The notes below the pieces were generated by a model that was not told the DNA's origin, ran no database searches, and saw nothing but the letters and a program-made list of their open reading frames with translations. Shown piece after piece: positions 12,630-25,216 of a stretch of 64,000 bases of DNA. The stretch covers positions 44,159 through 108,158 of the forward strand of contig JAHLKC010000141.1 of NCBI GenBank assembly GCA_025449115.1. The letters are read 5' to 3'. Made by a program: the position numbers and the translations under genes. This DNA is from Chytridium lagenaria. Lineage: Eukaryota; Chytridiomycota; Chytridiomycetes; Chytridiales; Chytridiaceae. Within the stretch, counting starts at the first letter, position 1; each line of letters opens with the position of its first letter.

Positions 12630-14035
12630 ATGCCTGCGAAGAGCCAGCCTTCTGCGCATACTAACTTTTTTGGTTATTTTACATGCTTTTATTGCCCTGA
12701 GTTTCCAAGCAGCTATCGCGACCGGACGGGAAAGAAACTTGCGCTGCCAACGTCGATGAGTTAATTATAGTATACTGATCAGGTGATGGTTCTCGAGGCG
12801 GCATTGTCCTTATACAACATGCTGTTTGCACTGACTCCATCGGCTTCCTGCAAGGTAACCACCTTGCTATGACAAATAGGTTTTCGCTGCATAAATGTCA
12901 ACGCTGCGGTAAAAAAATACTATTGTGACCTTATACAGATTGTCAAAGTTGCATTGCTGAACCACTTCACCGAACCGACAGTACCTTGCGGCATCGGTCG
13001 GCGAATGCCTTTCCCATTTCGGTTTCGCTGATCTCACTGGTGAACCTGTATAACGATGACCTCAAACGTACTTCATGATGACGACGACGATGTCATTATG
13101 GTCTCAGACAACCGCGAAACCATCACCGACGTTGAAAACGACATTAGAGCCCTCGAGTCCGTACTTTTTCTAATTTATGTCTAAACATATTCTGTAGGCA
13201 GAGTTCGCCAAACAGTGTGCTGATGGTGTTGAGATCAATCAGACTTTAGAAAATCATCAGTTTACGTTATCTGAGCTAAAAAGGAGTATGAAAGGGCTGA
13301 GAGGAATAGGCAGGAGTTTGAACAATTAAATATGAAGTTTATGGAGTTGGAGAAGAAAGCCTGGCCTCTTTCGGGAATGACAGTGGAACAACGGGATAAA
13401 ATTATGAGGAAATTAAAGGAGAAAACGGGGGATTGAAGAGAGCATTGAAAGTTGGAGGCTGACAAATTACGTAGCGTCATACCTTTCTAGCTTTCTTATC
13501 AGTTCAAAACTTTCCCCTGCGTATCCTGCATTTTTATGCTAAAACTTTTTGCTCTCAATAGAGTTCCGCCGAGCTTTACCTTCGATATGGATCTACCACC
13601 CAACCCCAGTACACGTTGTTCTCAAAAGGATCCCTATCATTCTTTTCACTGTCATACAGATGAAGGGATTAAAACTCGTTTTGGTAGGCTGCTTTTTTAA
13701 GTGTTCGCTTTTCCCCAACCAAACACGAGTAGAATTTTGCGGAGCCGATAGGAAGAAGATAGTTGACATGGTTTGGGACAAGAGCTGTAATATTCAACGT
13801 ACGGGGCGGAAGATTTGGTTGAGCGAAGGAAATGCGGCGACTGCAAAGATGTTTTTGGTGAGTACCTTTACAAGAGTTCAGCTTCAGTTAATGATAAGTT
13901 TGTTTTTTTCCTACCGATGACGCCATAATTAATCTAAAATACATATGTGTGTGTCGTCAGCTGGATACAGATGAGCATGCTTTACTCATGTACAGGAGTG
14001 CTATGGCCGTGAGAATTGAGTGGGAAAAGCAGTGA
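12630..14035 (+). CDS. Unrecognised multi-exon gene, Cys-pair plus coiled-coil
   Basis: Not recognised, and the exon structure is tentative. A possible start at 12630 opens MPAKSQPSAHTNFFGYF followed by CFYCPEF. Further Cys pairs appear as KCQRCGKK near 12895 and DCQSCIAEPLHR near 12940. An exon from 13053 is acidic (HDDDDDVIMVSDNRETITDV), is joined by an intron at about 13162-13198, and runs into a charged coiled coil ending near 13440 (EYERAERNRQEFEQLNMKF) after a one-base frame change near 13285. A last pair of exons encodes KKIVDMVWDKSCNIQRTGRK and, after an intron at about 13860-13961, LDTDEHALLMYRSAMAVRIE followed by WEKQ and a stop at 14033-14035. These could be one gene or two. Codon-like composition supports coding; nothing identifies the function. 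Confidence 0.4.
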
Positions 14036-14489
14036 GACTTGTTGTGAATTCGTAAATATTCGCCGTGTTTTCATGTCGCTTTTTTCGCTGTTTTTGATTT
14101 GTGGTTCATGCTGTTCGTTTTGTGAATGAAGAGAAAAAAGATTTGATGAGGTCTCCATCCACCTTGTCTTTTGGTCACGCACAGAATTTATGTTAGAAAA
14201 GGACAACGAAGAAGTGATTTTCTGCTCAATAGATGAAACCTCTTTTTCATCAATGAAACGAGGTGATTTAACATTGCTGAAAGTGATGGGGATTGTGCGT
14301 AGCAGCATATCAAGGAAGGAAAGCCATGCTCCAGCAGAATTACGACCTTTGAGGCGTCGATGAAATTAGGGAAAAACTTCACTTTATCAATGTGTAACGG
14401 ATAACCCACACGCCATTAATAAAACAACCATATACAAATGTTTAGGGGCGTTAGAAGGGGTGGTGAAGAAGAGAAGAGATAAATATAGG

Positions 14490-14880
14490 TAAATACAATG
14501 AGTCCCAAAAGAAGGACGGTAAATAGGGGAAACCCGCGGCAGCTATATATAACGCCACGGGAAAGACTTGGCACCATCTAAGTTCATTTCTTCTTCAAGC
14601 ACACGTGCCATACCACTAGCCTTCAGATTAGTATCAGGTAGTCTGACCAGAAGGTACCTCTGTCGGGGTTTAACAGCAGACCGCGTATGTTCTGAGATGT
14701 TGGGTGACCGGCTGCTGCAAGGCCCTTTTCACACACCTCACTTTGGCTTACAGTCAGTTATTCAGATGGAATATCAATGCAGCGTCCTGTCGTCATCAAG
14801 GTTTGTATATTGTCCTTCACTGGGAACCTTAAGGGTACGCCCCAAACACGTTTGTAGGAGCACTTACACGTCCTAGCTAA
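14490..14880 (+). repeat. Relic of a retrotransposon LTR related to that at 53455-54417
   Basis: From about 14620 to 14870 the plus strand aligns by eye with the reverse complement of 53740-53985 in the LTR of the Ty3/gypsy element. Shared words include TTAGTAT, ACCAGAAGGT, ACCGCGTATGTT, GTTGGGTGA and CGGCTGCTGCAA, in the same order and spacing. The homology is diverged by many substitutions. The segment 14496-14570 also matches the LTR (54190-54275) around a GC-rich hairpin, but in the opposite orientation. No internal retroelement sequence is attached, so it is an old solo LTR or fragment. Confidence 0.65.
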
Positions 14881-16055
14881 GTATATCTTGATTCCCTTTC
14901 TGGTTTCGTGATTGTATCCACCCTTATCCGCTTTACATTAATTCCTTTATCGCTGATCATTATTGAGTTCCACTTTCTTCATACTCTGGACATTATTTAT
15001 CTCTGTCATGCTTACTTACCTTTAGTTTTATGTGCTGACAGATGTTTCTCATAGTACCAGATCCTTTTGAAAGTCCTACCAAATCTTCGGATACGTGGTA
15101 GAAATTCTGTCTTCAAGATCATCTCTCGGTCAAGTGTTCTTGGAGAACAAAAACGTGGTTTGTTGTTGACTTGGAAGTAGGAATAGCACGAGGATCGTTT
15201 CTTTATTTTTGTAAATGTCTCTTTTGTATTATGGCGGAAGAAGAATCACTGTGTACTTTAGTTTAATGCAGTATTTACCTAACCATTTTGAAACTTTGCT
15301 GTAAAACCTAGTACAAGACTCCCGTCCACTGAACAGTAGAATGACTGAATGGGAGCTGAGTTGGATCGAATTGACGCCAATAGTGGTGCTCTCGCTTTAA
15401 CATGAATTTCTGGGTTTTCCACGGGCATGATACGTGATATGTGTGTGAAGCGTGTCTATGACAGAGTTCACAAGCCAAACTTCTTTTACGGTGTACATAA
15501 TGCACGTTGGAGATGGTACAAGGATAGGATCAGTGGATATTTTTGGCCACAGGAGTGAAAAAAGACTACAACCTCAACTATTGCTTTGCAATAGCTAGTG
15601 CATGAACCACGAGCACCATCAAATAATTCCAACGCCTTTGTCCGAATTTTTCAAACGCCGTCTCTACGCTAATCGCCATTGAGGATCATTAAAATTAGAG
15701 ACAGATCTCAGGTTGGATAAGTTGCCTCGTCAGCCAAACATTTCTTCCATCCTCACTTTAGAAGACTAAAGCCACTCTCCTCAGAAGCTAACTCAAAAGT
15801 GGTTTAAGCAACCATTGTATTGTTGGCTGATGATAACACTTGTTCTGCGTTATTCAAATATATAAACCATAAATAGATTCCCTAGACAGCGTTGATGTCT
15901 GTGCTCGATTGTATAATGAAAATGCTGGTTCCTGGCTTTATCATGAGGTCAAAAAAGAGAGAGTCGTCAGCTACCCCGTCATCAGATTTGATAGGTTGCG
16001 GTGCCCTTTTGAAGTGACAATCTCTTTTGGTGGAAAATTCTCTTTAAAATATATT
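14881..16055. other. Intergenic, no supported gene
   Basis: No convincing coding frame on either strand. Open frames such as 15308-15505 (-) and 15909-16169 (+) have no family features. This stretch lies between the LTR relic and the S28 gene and may contain more decayed repeat sequence that I cannot recognise. Confidence 0.5.
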
Positions 16056-16808
16056 ATGGTCAGTGTCCCTTGCGGTCATCAAGCTGAGAGAGGAGGGTTG
16101 GGGCCATCAAAACGTCGGGAGTGTCGAGAGGGGTGTCGGTGGAAAGCAGATGGATGCTACGGAAGATGACGAATGGGTAGAGCACGATATGGAGACCGGA
16201 TGGGATGGGATGGGATGGTATGGATGGGATGGGAAGGTCCACTTGAACTAGTTTTGAACTGTGAGCTGATGTACGGAATGGACGAGAGCTTTCCCGCCGC
16301 CAATAGAAAGCGCAAAAGAGTTGAATGTATGCGGAATCGGTTTGAAGAACGAAGGAATCCGGAGCTAAGGGGCCATTGATGGCGTCATGTTAGAACTAAA
16401 GGAGGCGTCATACAAACGATGGACTTCGACGTTATGGAAGGTTTCTAACCTTTCGTCAACAGGAATCTGCCAAGAGAGATATTCCCAAGCTCGCGCGTGT
16501 CGTTAAGGTTCTCGGAAGGACCGGATCCCGGTGAGTTTTCCCTCTCGCAATTCCGTCATGAAGACAATGGGCAGCATTCTAAGCCTTTTGTCTCTTAAAC
16601 AGTGGTGGTGTCACCCAGGTCCGTGTCGAGTTCATGGACGACCCTACCCGTACCATCATCCGTAACGTCAAGGGCCCCGTTCGTGAGAACGACATCCTTA
16701 CCCTTCTTGAGTCCGAGCGGTACGTTTCCACATAATTTATTCCCAACATCACCTTTGGTCCTTGCTGACAATTATGCTCTATCTAGTGAGGCCCGCCGTC
16801 TCAGGTAA
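16056..16808 (+). CDS. RPS28: 40S ribosomal protein S28 (eS28)
   Basis: Small-subunit ribosomal protein at the mRNA exit region. Exon 16463-16530 encodes [20 protein letters not shown]; exon 16603-16719 encodes [20 protein letters not shown] with [10 protein letters not shown]; exon 16787-16808 encodes EARRLR and the TAA. These match the family almost residue for residue and the length (about 68 residues) is right. The first exon is uncertain. I place the start at the ATG at 16056-16058, which is directly followed by a GTCAGT donor, giving a roughly 400-base first intron right after the start codon, as is common in ribosomal protein genes. Alternatives are the ATG at 16214 or the ATG at 16419, the latter needing a 32-base intron. 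A short GGGAT-type repeat lies at about 16199-16235 inside the proposed intron. Confidence 0.9.
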
Positions 16809-17541
16809 TCGCTCGATTCAATCGCCCTTGTCCACCTACAACTTCCTCCCTTATCGCGGAGCTCACTTTATCGTTCGGGAAAGCAGAGTCTTGTCGTCAG
16901 AGCAAGCTTCCATCCTTCTTCTGGACTGTTTGACAGCGGACATGATTGTATATTATTACTGCTCGCAAATACATGGAAGGAGAAAGCTCTGAATATCTGG
17001 TGTCAGTTTGTGTTGAATTTAACATGGTTTTGGATGAAGTAAAAGACTATGCATAGTCAATTGATTTCGAATCGTACGGAAAGTAGGGAGGATGTATGAC
17101 ACTCGTGCTTTAAAAATGACACTCGTGCTTTAAAATGCAGAGTTCCGACCCGCAAGCTTTACGTCGTATTTTTTAAAGCTTTCTGAAGGAGTGGAACATG
17201 AGTTCCAGCGAAATAGACTGCAGTAAAGTCAGTCAAGAATATTTTCGTTTTGCTTTGAAGCAGGTCCTAATTACGCGTTCATAAGCATTTCGCATCTTAA
17301 TTGAAAAGCAGGCCTGCAAAATTCATCATACGTTCATGTTTTATTTGCAGATCACAAAACAAAACACACTTGCAATCACTGTGAATGAAACTCCCCTCTG
17401 AAACTCGCGAATGACCCACGCAAGAGAAAAAGTGGAATCATCACTTCCACACCCAACAAAAACTTCAAATCCCGACCTCGCGAACAATAAAAAAAAAAAC
17501 GAAAAGAAAAATTCCCGGTAACCTTTAAAATCCTTCATCCA
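16809..17541. other. Intergenic with a 20-bp tandem duplication
   Basis: Convergent 3' flanks of RPS28 (+) and the 4E-T-like gene (-). Holds a perfect 20-bp tandem duplication at 17096-17135. No supported gene. Confidence 0.5.
17096..17135. repeat. Perfect 20-bp direct tandem repeat, two copies
   Basis: 17096-17115 and 17116-17135 are identical (ATGACACTCGTGCTTTAAAA). No further copies are adjacent. Confidence 0.9.
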
Positions 17542-20500
17542 TCAATAAAAGTTATTCGGCTTTCCCACATTCGGCATGCCATATCCCATCGGGGGTCCAC
17601 CAGGCTGATTCGGGTTCATCATCTGTTGAGGGAAAAAGGGTTGCATCCCAGGTGGTCCTTGGGGGAAAGAAGGCTTTTTGAATAAAACCAATCGTTAGCG
17701 TTTTTTATCCGTAAACCCCATTATGCACGGTAGTCAACAAAAGGGGGATAATTTACCTGTCCCATCGGGCTATCCATCATAGGAGGCCGGCCCATCATAC
17801 CAGGTCCGGGAGGTCCCCCAAACATCATACCTACAAAAGATGAAACCAAGAACATTTAATAAAGCGTTTCAATTTGTAAACAAAATTAATATCTCACCTG
17901 GCTCCACCCACCTCCCTTCTTTGCATTAATACTACTCTGCAACAACGCTGCGACAGGGTCCTCACTCCCCCCGAAATTCGCATTTACCGCATTCCGATAG
18001 AGCGATCCACCTGGCGGTTGAGGCATCCCCGGAGGTCCTCCCATCATAGGCCCAATAAGATGGGGCGGGAGGTTTTGAAGGTGTGGAGGGAACATGAAAC
18101 CGGGTCTTGGTGCTTCGTTTAGAAGATGCGGTGGGAACCATAGCGGGACCACCCATTCCCATTGGGCCAGGGCCCATTGGGGGAAAGGGCATATTTGGAT
18201 GCATGGGGTTCATGCGTTGGTGATTCTGAGGTGGAAGACCGCCTTGCATATCCATACTCTACATTAATTAATCCGATTAGAGAATGTCAACTAGCACATC
18301 TCTACAGAAAAGGAGAAAATTAACTCACGTTACCCATTGTCGACCTTTGGAGCATCGCCATGACTCGGCTCATCTCTGCATTACCACCCATAGGGGGTCC
18401 CCCTCCCATCATCCCACCAGGCGGCATCATCCCCTGCAAATCTCTCTCCCCTCTCATTCCAAAATTCGGCGGCATTCCCCTACCAAGCCCTCCATTCATC
18501 GGCGGTCCATTCTTCCCCATATGTACATCCTCCTCCAGATACATCCTTCCTCCACTCATACCCTGCAGCTGCGGCGGCAGACCCATAGGATTAATATTTC
18601 CAGCCCCTGAAGGAGGTGACTGACGCGTCTGTCCGCCAGTCGTAGGTGACGTGTTGCTCACAGGTTGCCCACCACGTTGCATCCTCAAAAATTCCTCCTC
18701 AGTCATCACGCGCGTCCCAGGTGGCGCGGCGACAAGCGGAGTAACATTTGAGATAGGTGCAGCCCCTCCGCCCGATAAAGACTGAAGAATCTGAGTCTGA
18801 ATAATCTCCTTCTCTGTAAGCCTTCTCCCTCCACCACCACCCATGCTGTTTGTTGCACCACTACCAAACTCCTTCGAGACCCCATTCGACGCCTGCTGCC
18901 CCTTGCTCATAAACTGCGACATAATCTCATCTTCCAGAAGCATACGGCGGCTCTGCGGTTCAAAATCTCCTTGGCCTGCAAGATGCGGGGGCGGCGGCCT
19001 CGGTGCCATACCTGGTCGATCCGGAACCTCAGCAGGTCCACCTGGGGGTATAACCCCAATTTTTCGCAAGAATATCCATCGACATTTGATGCTTCTCATC
19101 CCCGGGTGGCCCTGTAGGGCTAACGGTATCATTCTTTGTACTATCACGCCAGAGCTGCATCCGAGCTTGTGGGTCAAGATTGTTATCATTGCCCATTGTT
19201 GCTGGTGAAATTGATGTTGAGGGTATAACTTCCGGTGGTGTGCCTGAAGAATTAGAAGGGAAAGGGGGTGGCGTAGGAGGGTTTGTGGACTCAAAAAACT
19301 TGTTAAATCGGGAAACGGCGCGTGGATCTCCGGGTCTACGCGACGTAGCGGAGGACGCGGCATCACCAGACCCGTCCGTCGGGCTACCCAACGCATCAGC
19401 CTTGCTAGATTCGTTATCTTGTCGGAATAAATTTCCGGAAGGCCCAAACATCATATCAACAGTGGAGTTTGCAGAAGTTGCGGAAATGGGTCCGGGTCTG
19501 GTCTCATCAGGCGGCAAAATATTTTCGGGCTTCTTAAACGTGGGTGGAAGGGCTGGAGGAAGACCTGCTCTTTCTCTTTCCAGTCTCTCCCTTTCCTTCA
19601 TTTGAAGTTTAAACCTCTGAATCTCATCAAGCCCGTCTGGTCCAACTCCTGGGATTCTACCAGAAAGCGGAGCTCCTGAGGGTGATTGATCGGCAGGTTT
19701 CGATATATCCTCAGAGCTTAATGTGACAGGTTTGGAGGCGGCCTTGCCAGACTCGCTGAACCATTCCGGTTGGTTATCATGGCCGTATTCCCTTGGTCGT
19801 CGAAGTGCGCTGTTGTTGTTCGTTGAGGAACCACCAGTTCCGATAAATGATTTATCTCCATTGCCGCTACTGTTTGTATTAACGCCTCCTGGCCCACGCC
19901 GAGCTCCATCACGTCCGTCTACTCTGGTATCACCCATTCTTGCCCGCGGCGCTGCTAGAAAGAATGTAAATAAGACATTTTAACTGTACAATAGAGCACC
20001 CAACGATAGTTACCTTCATCACTTCTTTTATTTTTTAATACACTGAGGTCTCGCGGTGCAATCCCGTCCGCGTGGGATGACGGTGGGGGCAGTGGTTGCG
20101 GTTGTCGTCGTGCTGGTCTTTCTTCGTTGCTTTCGGTCGTCTTTTCTCGTTCCTTCCTAGTTGACAAGACAGGAGTTGATTCTTTGGTAGAGTTCGAGGT
20201 AGTGGAGGAATTTGCCGCTGACCGCGCATTTATACGATCATCGACGGAATACTGCAACAACGAAAAGTTAGAAAGATCTGGACATCCAAATATGACCTAC
20301 TTTCGGAGCTCGAGGGAAGGTGGTAGAGGTGGACGGGCCTGCCGTATTTGTAGAATTTTTACGTTGGCCCCCTGATAACTCCTCAGAGCTCACCGGAGTG
20401 GTGAGGGTGCGTGGTGGGCGGGAAGATGTCGTGGAACGACTGGTTGGCTCTAACGGAGATGATGAAGCAGGAGACTGCTGTGAAGAGCTGAAGTTCATCT

Positions 20501-20906
20501 TAGGTGGCCCAAAGACCATACCTCGTTCTAAAATAAATTTAAATTAGATTTCCACTAAATCGCATCAAAGATATACAAACCTGTTGTTCGTATATTAGCG
20601 GGCTTGGATGAAGAGCTGACCGACCGTCCACCGTCTTCGCTTCCAGAGGTTGCGGATGCATCTTTTCGCGGCGTTCGTGCTTCGGTTTCCTTGTTTTCGG
20701 GTTTTCTGAAGAACAATTTAGCCATTGTTAGTAATTTTAATTGAGACGGCAACAAAGAAGAAAAATGACATCACAAAAATAAAAATAAACACTAACGTAA
20801 AATAACTATCGATTGGGGGTAGACCCTCGGGCGCCTTGACCAAGGGGCTCTCAGCAAGAGCCAAAAGCACCTCGCGAGTGTACCGCAGTTTGGGTGATTG
20901 CGCCAT
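17542..20906 (-). CDS. EIF4ENIF1: 4E-T-like eIF4E-binding protein
   Basis: Probable eIF4E transporter, a translational repressor/P-body protein. Exon 1 (ATG at 20904-20906) encodes KLRYTREVLLALAESP, which contains the canonical eIF4E-binding motif YxxxxLphi (Y-TREV-L-L) at residue about 9, exactly where 4E-T proteins carry it. The remainder is long and disordered: Ser/Thr/Pro-rich (20270-20750), a charged segment with LDEIQRFKLQMKERERLERE near 19590, SRFNKFFEST near 19290, RMLLEDEIMSQFMSKGQQ near 18910, then a Met/Gly/Pro-rich C-terminus ending GYGMPNVGKPNNFY at 17542. Such low-complexity tails fit phase-separating P-body proteins. About seven introns. Frame changes near 19045 and 18140 sit at short G/C runs. 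The family name rests on the motif and architecture. Confidence 0.7.
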
Positions 20907-22207
20907 AATTACTCTCTTGCTTTAAAAGTGCGGTAAAGGATATGGCTATCTTGGGTAATCTTACGACTGCAGAGATAAATAGCTGCGGCCCCTCAGTACA
21001 AAGCTTCGATTAACCAAATTGTTTACGATCTCGAAAAGAGACAGAGAGAGTGAGGGAGAGAGAGAGAGAAATTGTAGGTGTGTGTGAGCGAGTGAGTGTG
21101 TGAGTATGTGCGTGCGTGCCCGTGTGTGTATGTAAGAAGTGGCTCTGAAGTAAAACAGGGAATATATAGTGTAATCTATCCAAGCGAAGAATCTAACAAC
21201 AGATTGGAAAATGTTACAAGTGAGAATAGGAATGAGGAGAAGGGGGAGGTGGATGTGAGAATGAGAGCTTTCTTTTTATCAAGGCGGATTGGTTGAAGAA
21301 TGTGATTTGAAAGTCGCTGTAGTTGAACTCTGCACTCGTGGATGGGACGAGAAAGGCAACGAGGTGGTTGAGGTAAGCAAGTTTGAACTTAAACGCTATA
21401 CAAAAAAACAACGTGAAGGACAGGAGCGCCTCACAACCTGAAATGCTCTCAGTCCAGACCGAGGGTACTCAAGCCTCCGTCGTTTGGGCCAGAAGAGGAT
21501 CCCCAGAAGCAATAATCCCGACGAAAAGTTCAAACTCGTCGCCTTGAATGCCCTTCACAAGTGCTTGCGGGAATTTTGATGATGCCTTAACGAAATACCG
21601 TTGCCCTTGAACGAAGCGCGGCTGGTGGGAAACGCAATGCAATGCTATTGCGAAAGCGCCAGTAAAATCTAACTGATCTCGATACTCCGCAATCCAATTT
21701 CTTTACAGATTAAATGCTTATCGACAGTAATGGGAGAATGGTATTGCTCCACCAGAAAGCTATGGATGTATGAGACCACAGTCGTAATAGCGCAATGCAG
21801 GAAAGGGCTATCGGAAATGCAATGCCCAAGGAGAGTATGCAGATGTAGGAATGCCTCAGAAGATGTACCTGCAGAGGTGCGTAAGCGTAAGGACGTCGAA
21901 TGGACTAATGTTGGAATGGGATGGACCAGCACAAGAAAGCAACGACGGCACCTGATATTTATGAATTTTTTAATTTCGAATTTTTCATCATTGTCCAACC
22001 TTCCAATACCCGAAGTCGATACGGTCGGCACCACCAGAAACTGCGACGTAGCGCGTCACCATAGCAGCACAATTCAACATCAGATACGCGCCAATCTTCA
22101 TAGATATACTTCTTATTATTTATAATGATGGAATCAAGAATAACATTTTGACTCGTGGAAATGGTGGAGGTCAACATGTCATTCCAGCAAGCTCATTCCC
22201 AGATACT
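20907..22207. other. Intergenic with GA/GT-rich microsatellite
   Basis: Upstream of the 4E-T-like gene. A purine-rich GA microsatellite and GTGT-rich tract lie at about 21035-21130. Open frames at 21669-22034 (-) and 21730-22125 (+) overlap on opposite strands with no family signal, so I support no gene here. Confidence 0.5.
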
Positions 22208-24192
22208 TCAAAAAGATAAAAAAAGCCTCTGAGATTGGTGTTGGTCATCATTCGATCTCATGAGGAGGTCTTCTCCCTCCGCATTGACGGCCAAATCTAC
22301 GTTTGTGAGTTTAAATGTATCGCCACCATCGAAATCAACACGCATAACAACGTCATTGTTGTCAACATCCTCCCCACATGCTTTATCAGAGGCAAAGGCT
22401 GTACCTTGTGGGCCGATACTTTTTGAATTTCTAGCCGGTGCCGAATTCCCAGAAACACGTTCAATGTCTTCAGGATCAAGATCCTCAAAGTAGAAGGCGT
22501 CATTATCATCAATTTCAAGTAATTCAGATGATGGCTTTGGCGAAATAGCGTCTGCATGTGCGAGGCTTGAGTTAGTATCTTCTTTGGACCGTGCTGGTTC
22601 TGCCTCGCTGACTGAGACCTCGTGGCTCCTCGCCTTGGAGAAGAAACAGGTGAAGAGTACAATGAATGGGTAGCCGATTTATACTCTGCAACATCCCACT
22701 GCAACATTTCACTGTCTTCAAAGTCATCATTGGAGCGGTCTGAGTTTGAAGATCTAGTAGACATATGTCTAAAAAAGCTAGTGGCTTTGGATCCCGACGG
22801 TGGAGGTGTCATGGGTGAGGATGCTGTGTTGCTTCCGTTCTTCAATGTTGAGGTTTTTTTCGAGTTTTTTTTGGTTGCGCTTCGTAACGTTTGTCTTTTG
22901 CTCGAGGTTGACTCATGAGAAAGCTCTACTGATGATGCCCTAACTTTATTGGCCGTAGCAATGGTGCTTGACTTTTGCCTTTTGGAAGGAGTCAGTTGGC
23001 CAACGTATCCATCACTGAAACTTCGCTTTAGTATGATTTTCCGTGGTGATCTGGCCCTCGGTCCCAATCCTGAGTCGAGATTGAAACCAGTGTTTTCTTC
23101 TCTCAGCTTCTCTAACCGTGTAGTTTGACCTTCTACGTATACATTAGAATAATTTCAAAATGAAGATAACCACCTTTTGTATAAAGCTGTATCATCCTCG
23201 AAAGGATTAAGATCCTTAGAGGAAGACTCGGATAAACCTTGAAACATTGATGTGGACTTGGAATTCAAACAGGGGATATCAAACTCCCCTAAATCCTGAG
23301 AAAAGTTCATGCTCCCATCACTGTTACTGATACGCTCTCCCAGTGTCATCATTTTCACATTGATTGCGTTATTAGTTGCCTTTGACCTTGGAGAATTTCG
23401 GGAGTAAGCTTTTCGCGGCTTCGCTACTTTGCGCCCACTGGGTTTGCCCCCGTCATCCGTATTGGAACTTACTGATAAGACCATTTCACCGTCAGCATTT
23501 GGGGCGACCAAGGCCGCAGCGGCAGCAATTGCAATGGCTGCAGCCTCATCTTGATTCAACCTCTTCTTGCTAGGAGTACAATGCTTGCGGGGCGAGCGTT
23601 TCTTTCCGCTTGGTGTAAGTTCAAGGTTTATAAACGTGCTGGGTGAACCCAACCTCTCTAGGGCGGAAAAAGGAAAGGTCGATGGACCTGTTAACATTGT
23701 CTGTAGTTTAAAATTGTAAGTATATGTAGACGCCTAATACTAAAAGAAAGATAGTTGTGCTTACTAAAGATTTTGCAGATTCAATAGCGATTGCATGCGA
23801 ATCATAGTGATCCATAGCCTCTGCGCTAAAATCCTGCAATTAATGAATTGATTAAGCGGTTGAGGTTTATAGGCGCTTCGTACATGATTATTTTGACCAA
23901 AAAAGCTCTCGAGAGAGTCTTTCGACGATCTATTGAGCAGATACGACCGTGAATTTTGAAGATGATCAGGCACGCCTTCAATCTTGAGTCTGTCTTGAAA
24001 CAATCTCAAACATTCTCCCAAAGAGTTTGCCGAGTTTGCTGCAGCGGAAAATGGAGCGTATTGTAAACCTTCTTGCTCTTTCCGGCCTTGAAAGTCGATG
24101 GCTGTCATTCTGCACTCTCCTATCAATTTGATTTTAGATTTTGAGCAAAAAAAAGAATTAATTATAGAGGAGAAAGTCCTATTTGTTGCCAT
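22208..24192 (-). CDS. Basic, Ser/Pro-rich nuclear protein, unknown function
   Basis: Not recognised. Start at 24192 or at the second Met at 24108 (MTAIDFQGRKEQEG). Two short introns (near 23830-23880 and 23700-23765) lead to a long exon with many (S/T)P sites beside basic residues: LTPSGKKRSPRK, CTPSKKRLN, LGPRARSPRKIILKRSFSDG, QLTPSKRQK. These look like CDK sites next to nuclear localisation signals. The region 22300-22600 is acidic (EDLDPEDIERVSG), and the stop lies at 22208-22210. To reach the acidic tail one must pass a one-base frame change near 22620; without it the frame ends at 22297. Could be a cell-cycle or chromatin protein, but nothing specific supports that. Confidence 0.5.
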
Positions 24193-25216
24193 ACAGCTTT
24201 CATCACATTATATGTTGGGTGCAAAGAAGACCTAAGCCAACTCGCGTGCAGGGCATCCCATTGTTCGCGCGCTATCCCCAACCAAGATGCTTTGACAATC
24301 TCAGATCAAATTCCGCGTGTCCGAAAATTGTCCAAAACACAGACGGTGACAAGTCCGACGAGGCTGCACTGACTGTGATGGCTCTCTACTAGACACATCC
24401 TCTGAGCCATCATCAGCGTACACGAGGGTAAGTTGGTAGGGAGGGGGTACTTTCCAGAAGTCTGAGTTGAAAAATGAAGCTTGCAGCCCATGATCATATT
24501 GAGATCAGAGATGTGGAGGCGTATGAAGGACATTCGCGGCGCATCCATAGTTGTTTTGGGTGGCGCAAGTTATTTCCATTAATAAACAGAAGAAAGCAAC
24601 ACTCACTTAAATGCGATGATAGAATGACATTATGAGTTTGGAGGGTTTAAGGGATGGGAACAGATAGTCATGATAGTGCAGATATGGTGTTGCTTCCAAA
24701 CAAGAGAATTGGCAATGGGAGCAGATGATCATGCTACGGGGGGTCTAGGGATGATAGACTAGGTAAGACTTACCTATTGCTGGCGTTGATCTCTAAAGAA
24801 AGCTTCTACTTGCGCGACTCACCCGAGGTTCAGAGATACTAGCGACAAGTCATGTGAGGCGCACCACGAGAGAGAGCTTACCTTTTGTCTAGCTCTGATC
24901 CGATGGAGAACAAGGGAAGGAAAGAAGTGAATGAAGTAACAATGAAGGACGTTGCGCCTGGGTTAGATCCAGAGTGAGACACGCTGATGATGTTTGGCCT
25001 CTTGAGACTAAAGTTGTTGGGAAGGATTTTCGTATTTTTTGGAAACCTCCGCTTAAAGAGGCACGTTGAAATTGTATGCTGGCGCGGATCATCGGAGTGC
25101 TCGCTTCTAAATGCCAATCAGACGTGAGGACGGCTTATAGTTCCGCTTCAATACTTGCCCATAAGAAGTACACCTGTTTGCTTCGAAGACACCACCAATT
25201 ATCTAAATGAAAATGT
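24193..25216. other. Intergenic
   Basis: Between the 3' end of the zinc-cluster gene and the start of the nuclear-protein gene, both minus strand. Small open frames such as 24878-25117 (-) carry no recognisable domain. Confidence 0.45.

Noticed and set aside
17341..17538. Minus-strand open frame downstream of the 4E-T-like gene
   Set aside because: Lies in the 3' flank after the TGA at 17542 and is Phe-rich low complexity.
18284..18623. Plus-strand Pro/His-rich frames
   Set aside because: Antisense shadows of the Met/Gly/Pro-rich part of the 4E-T-like gene.
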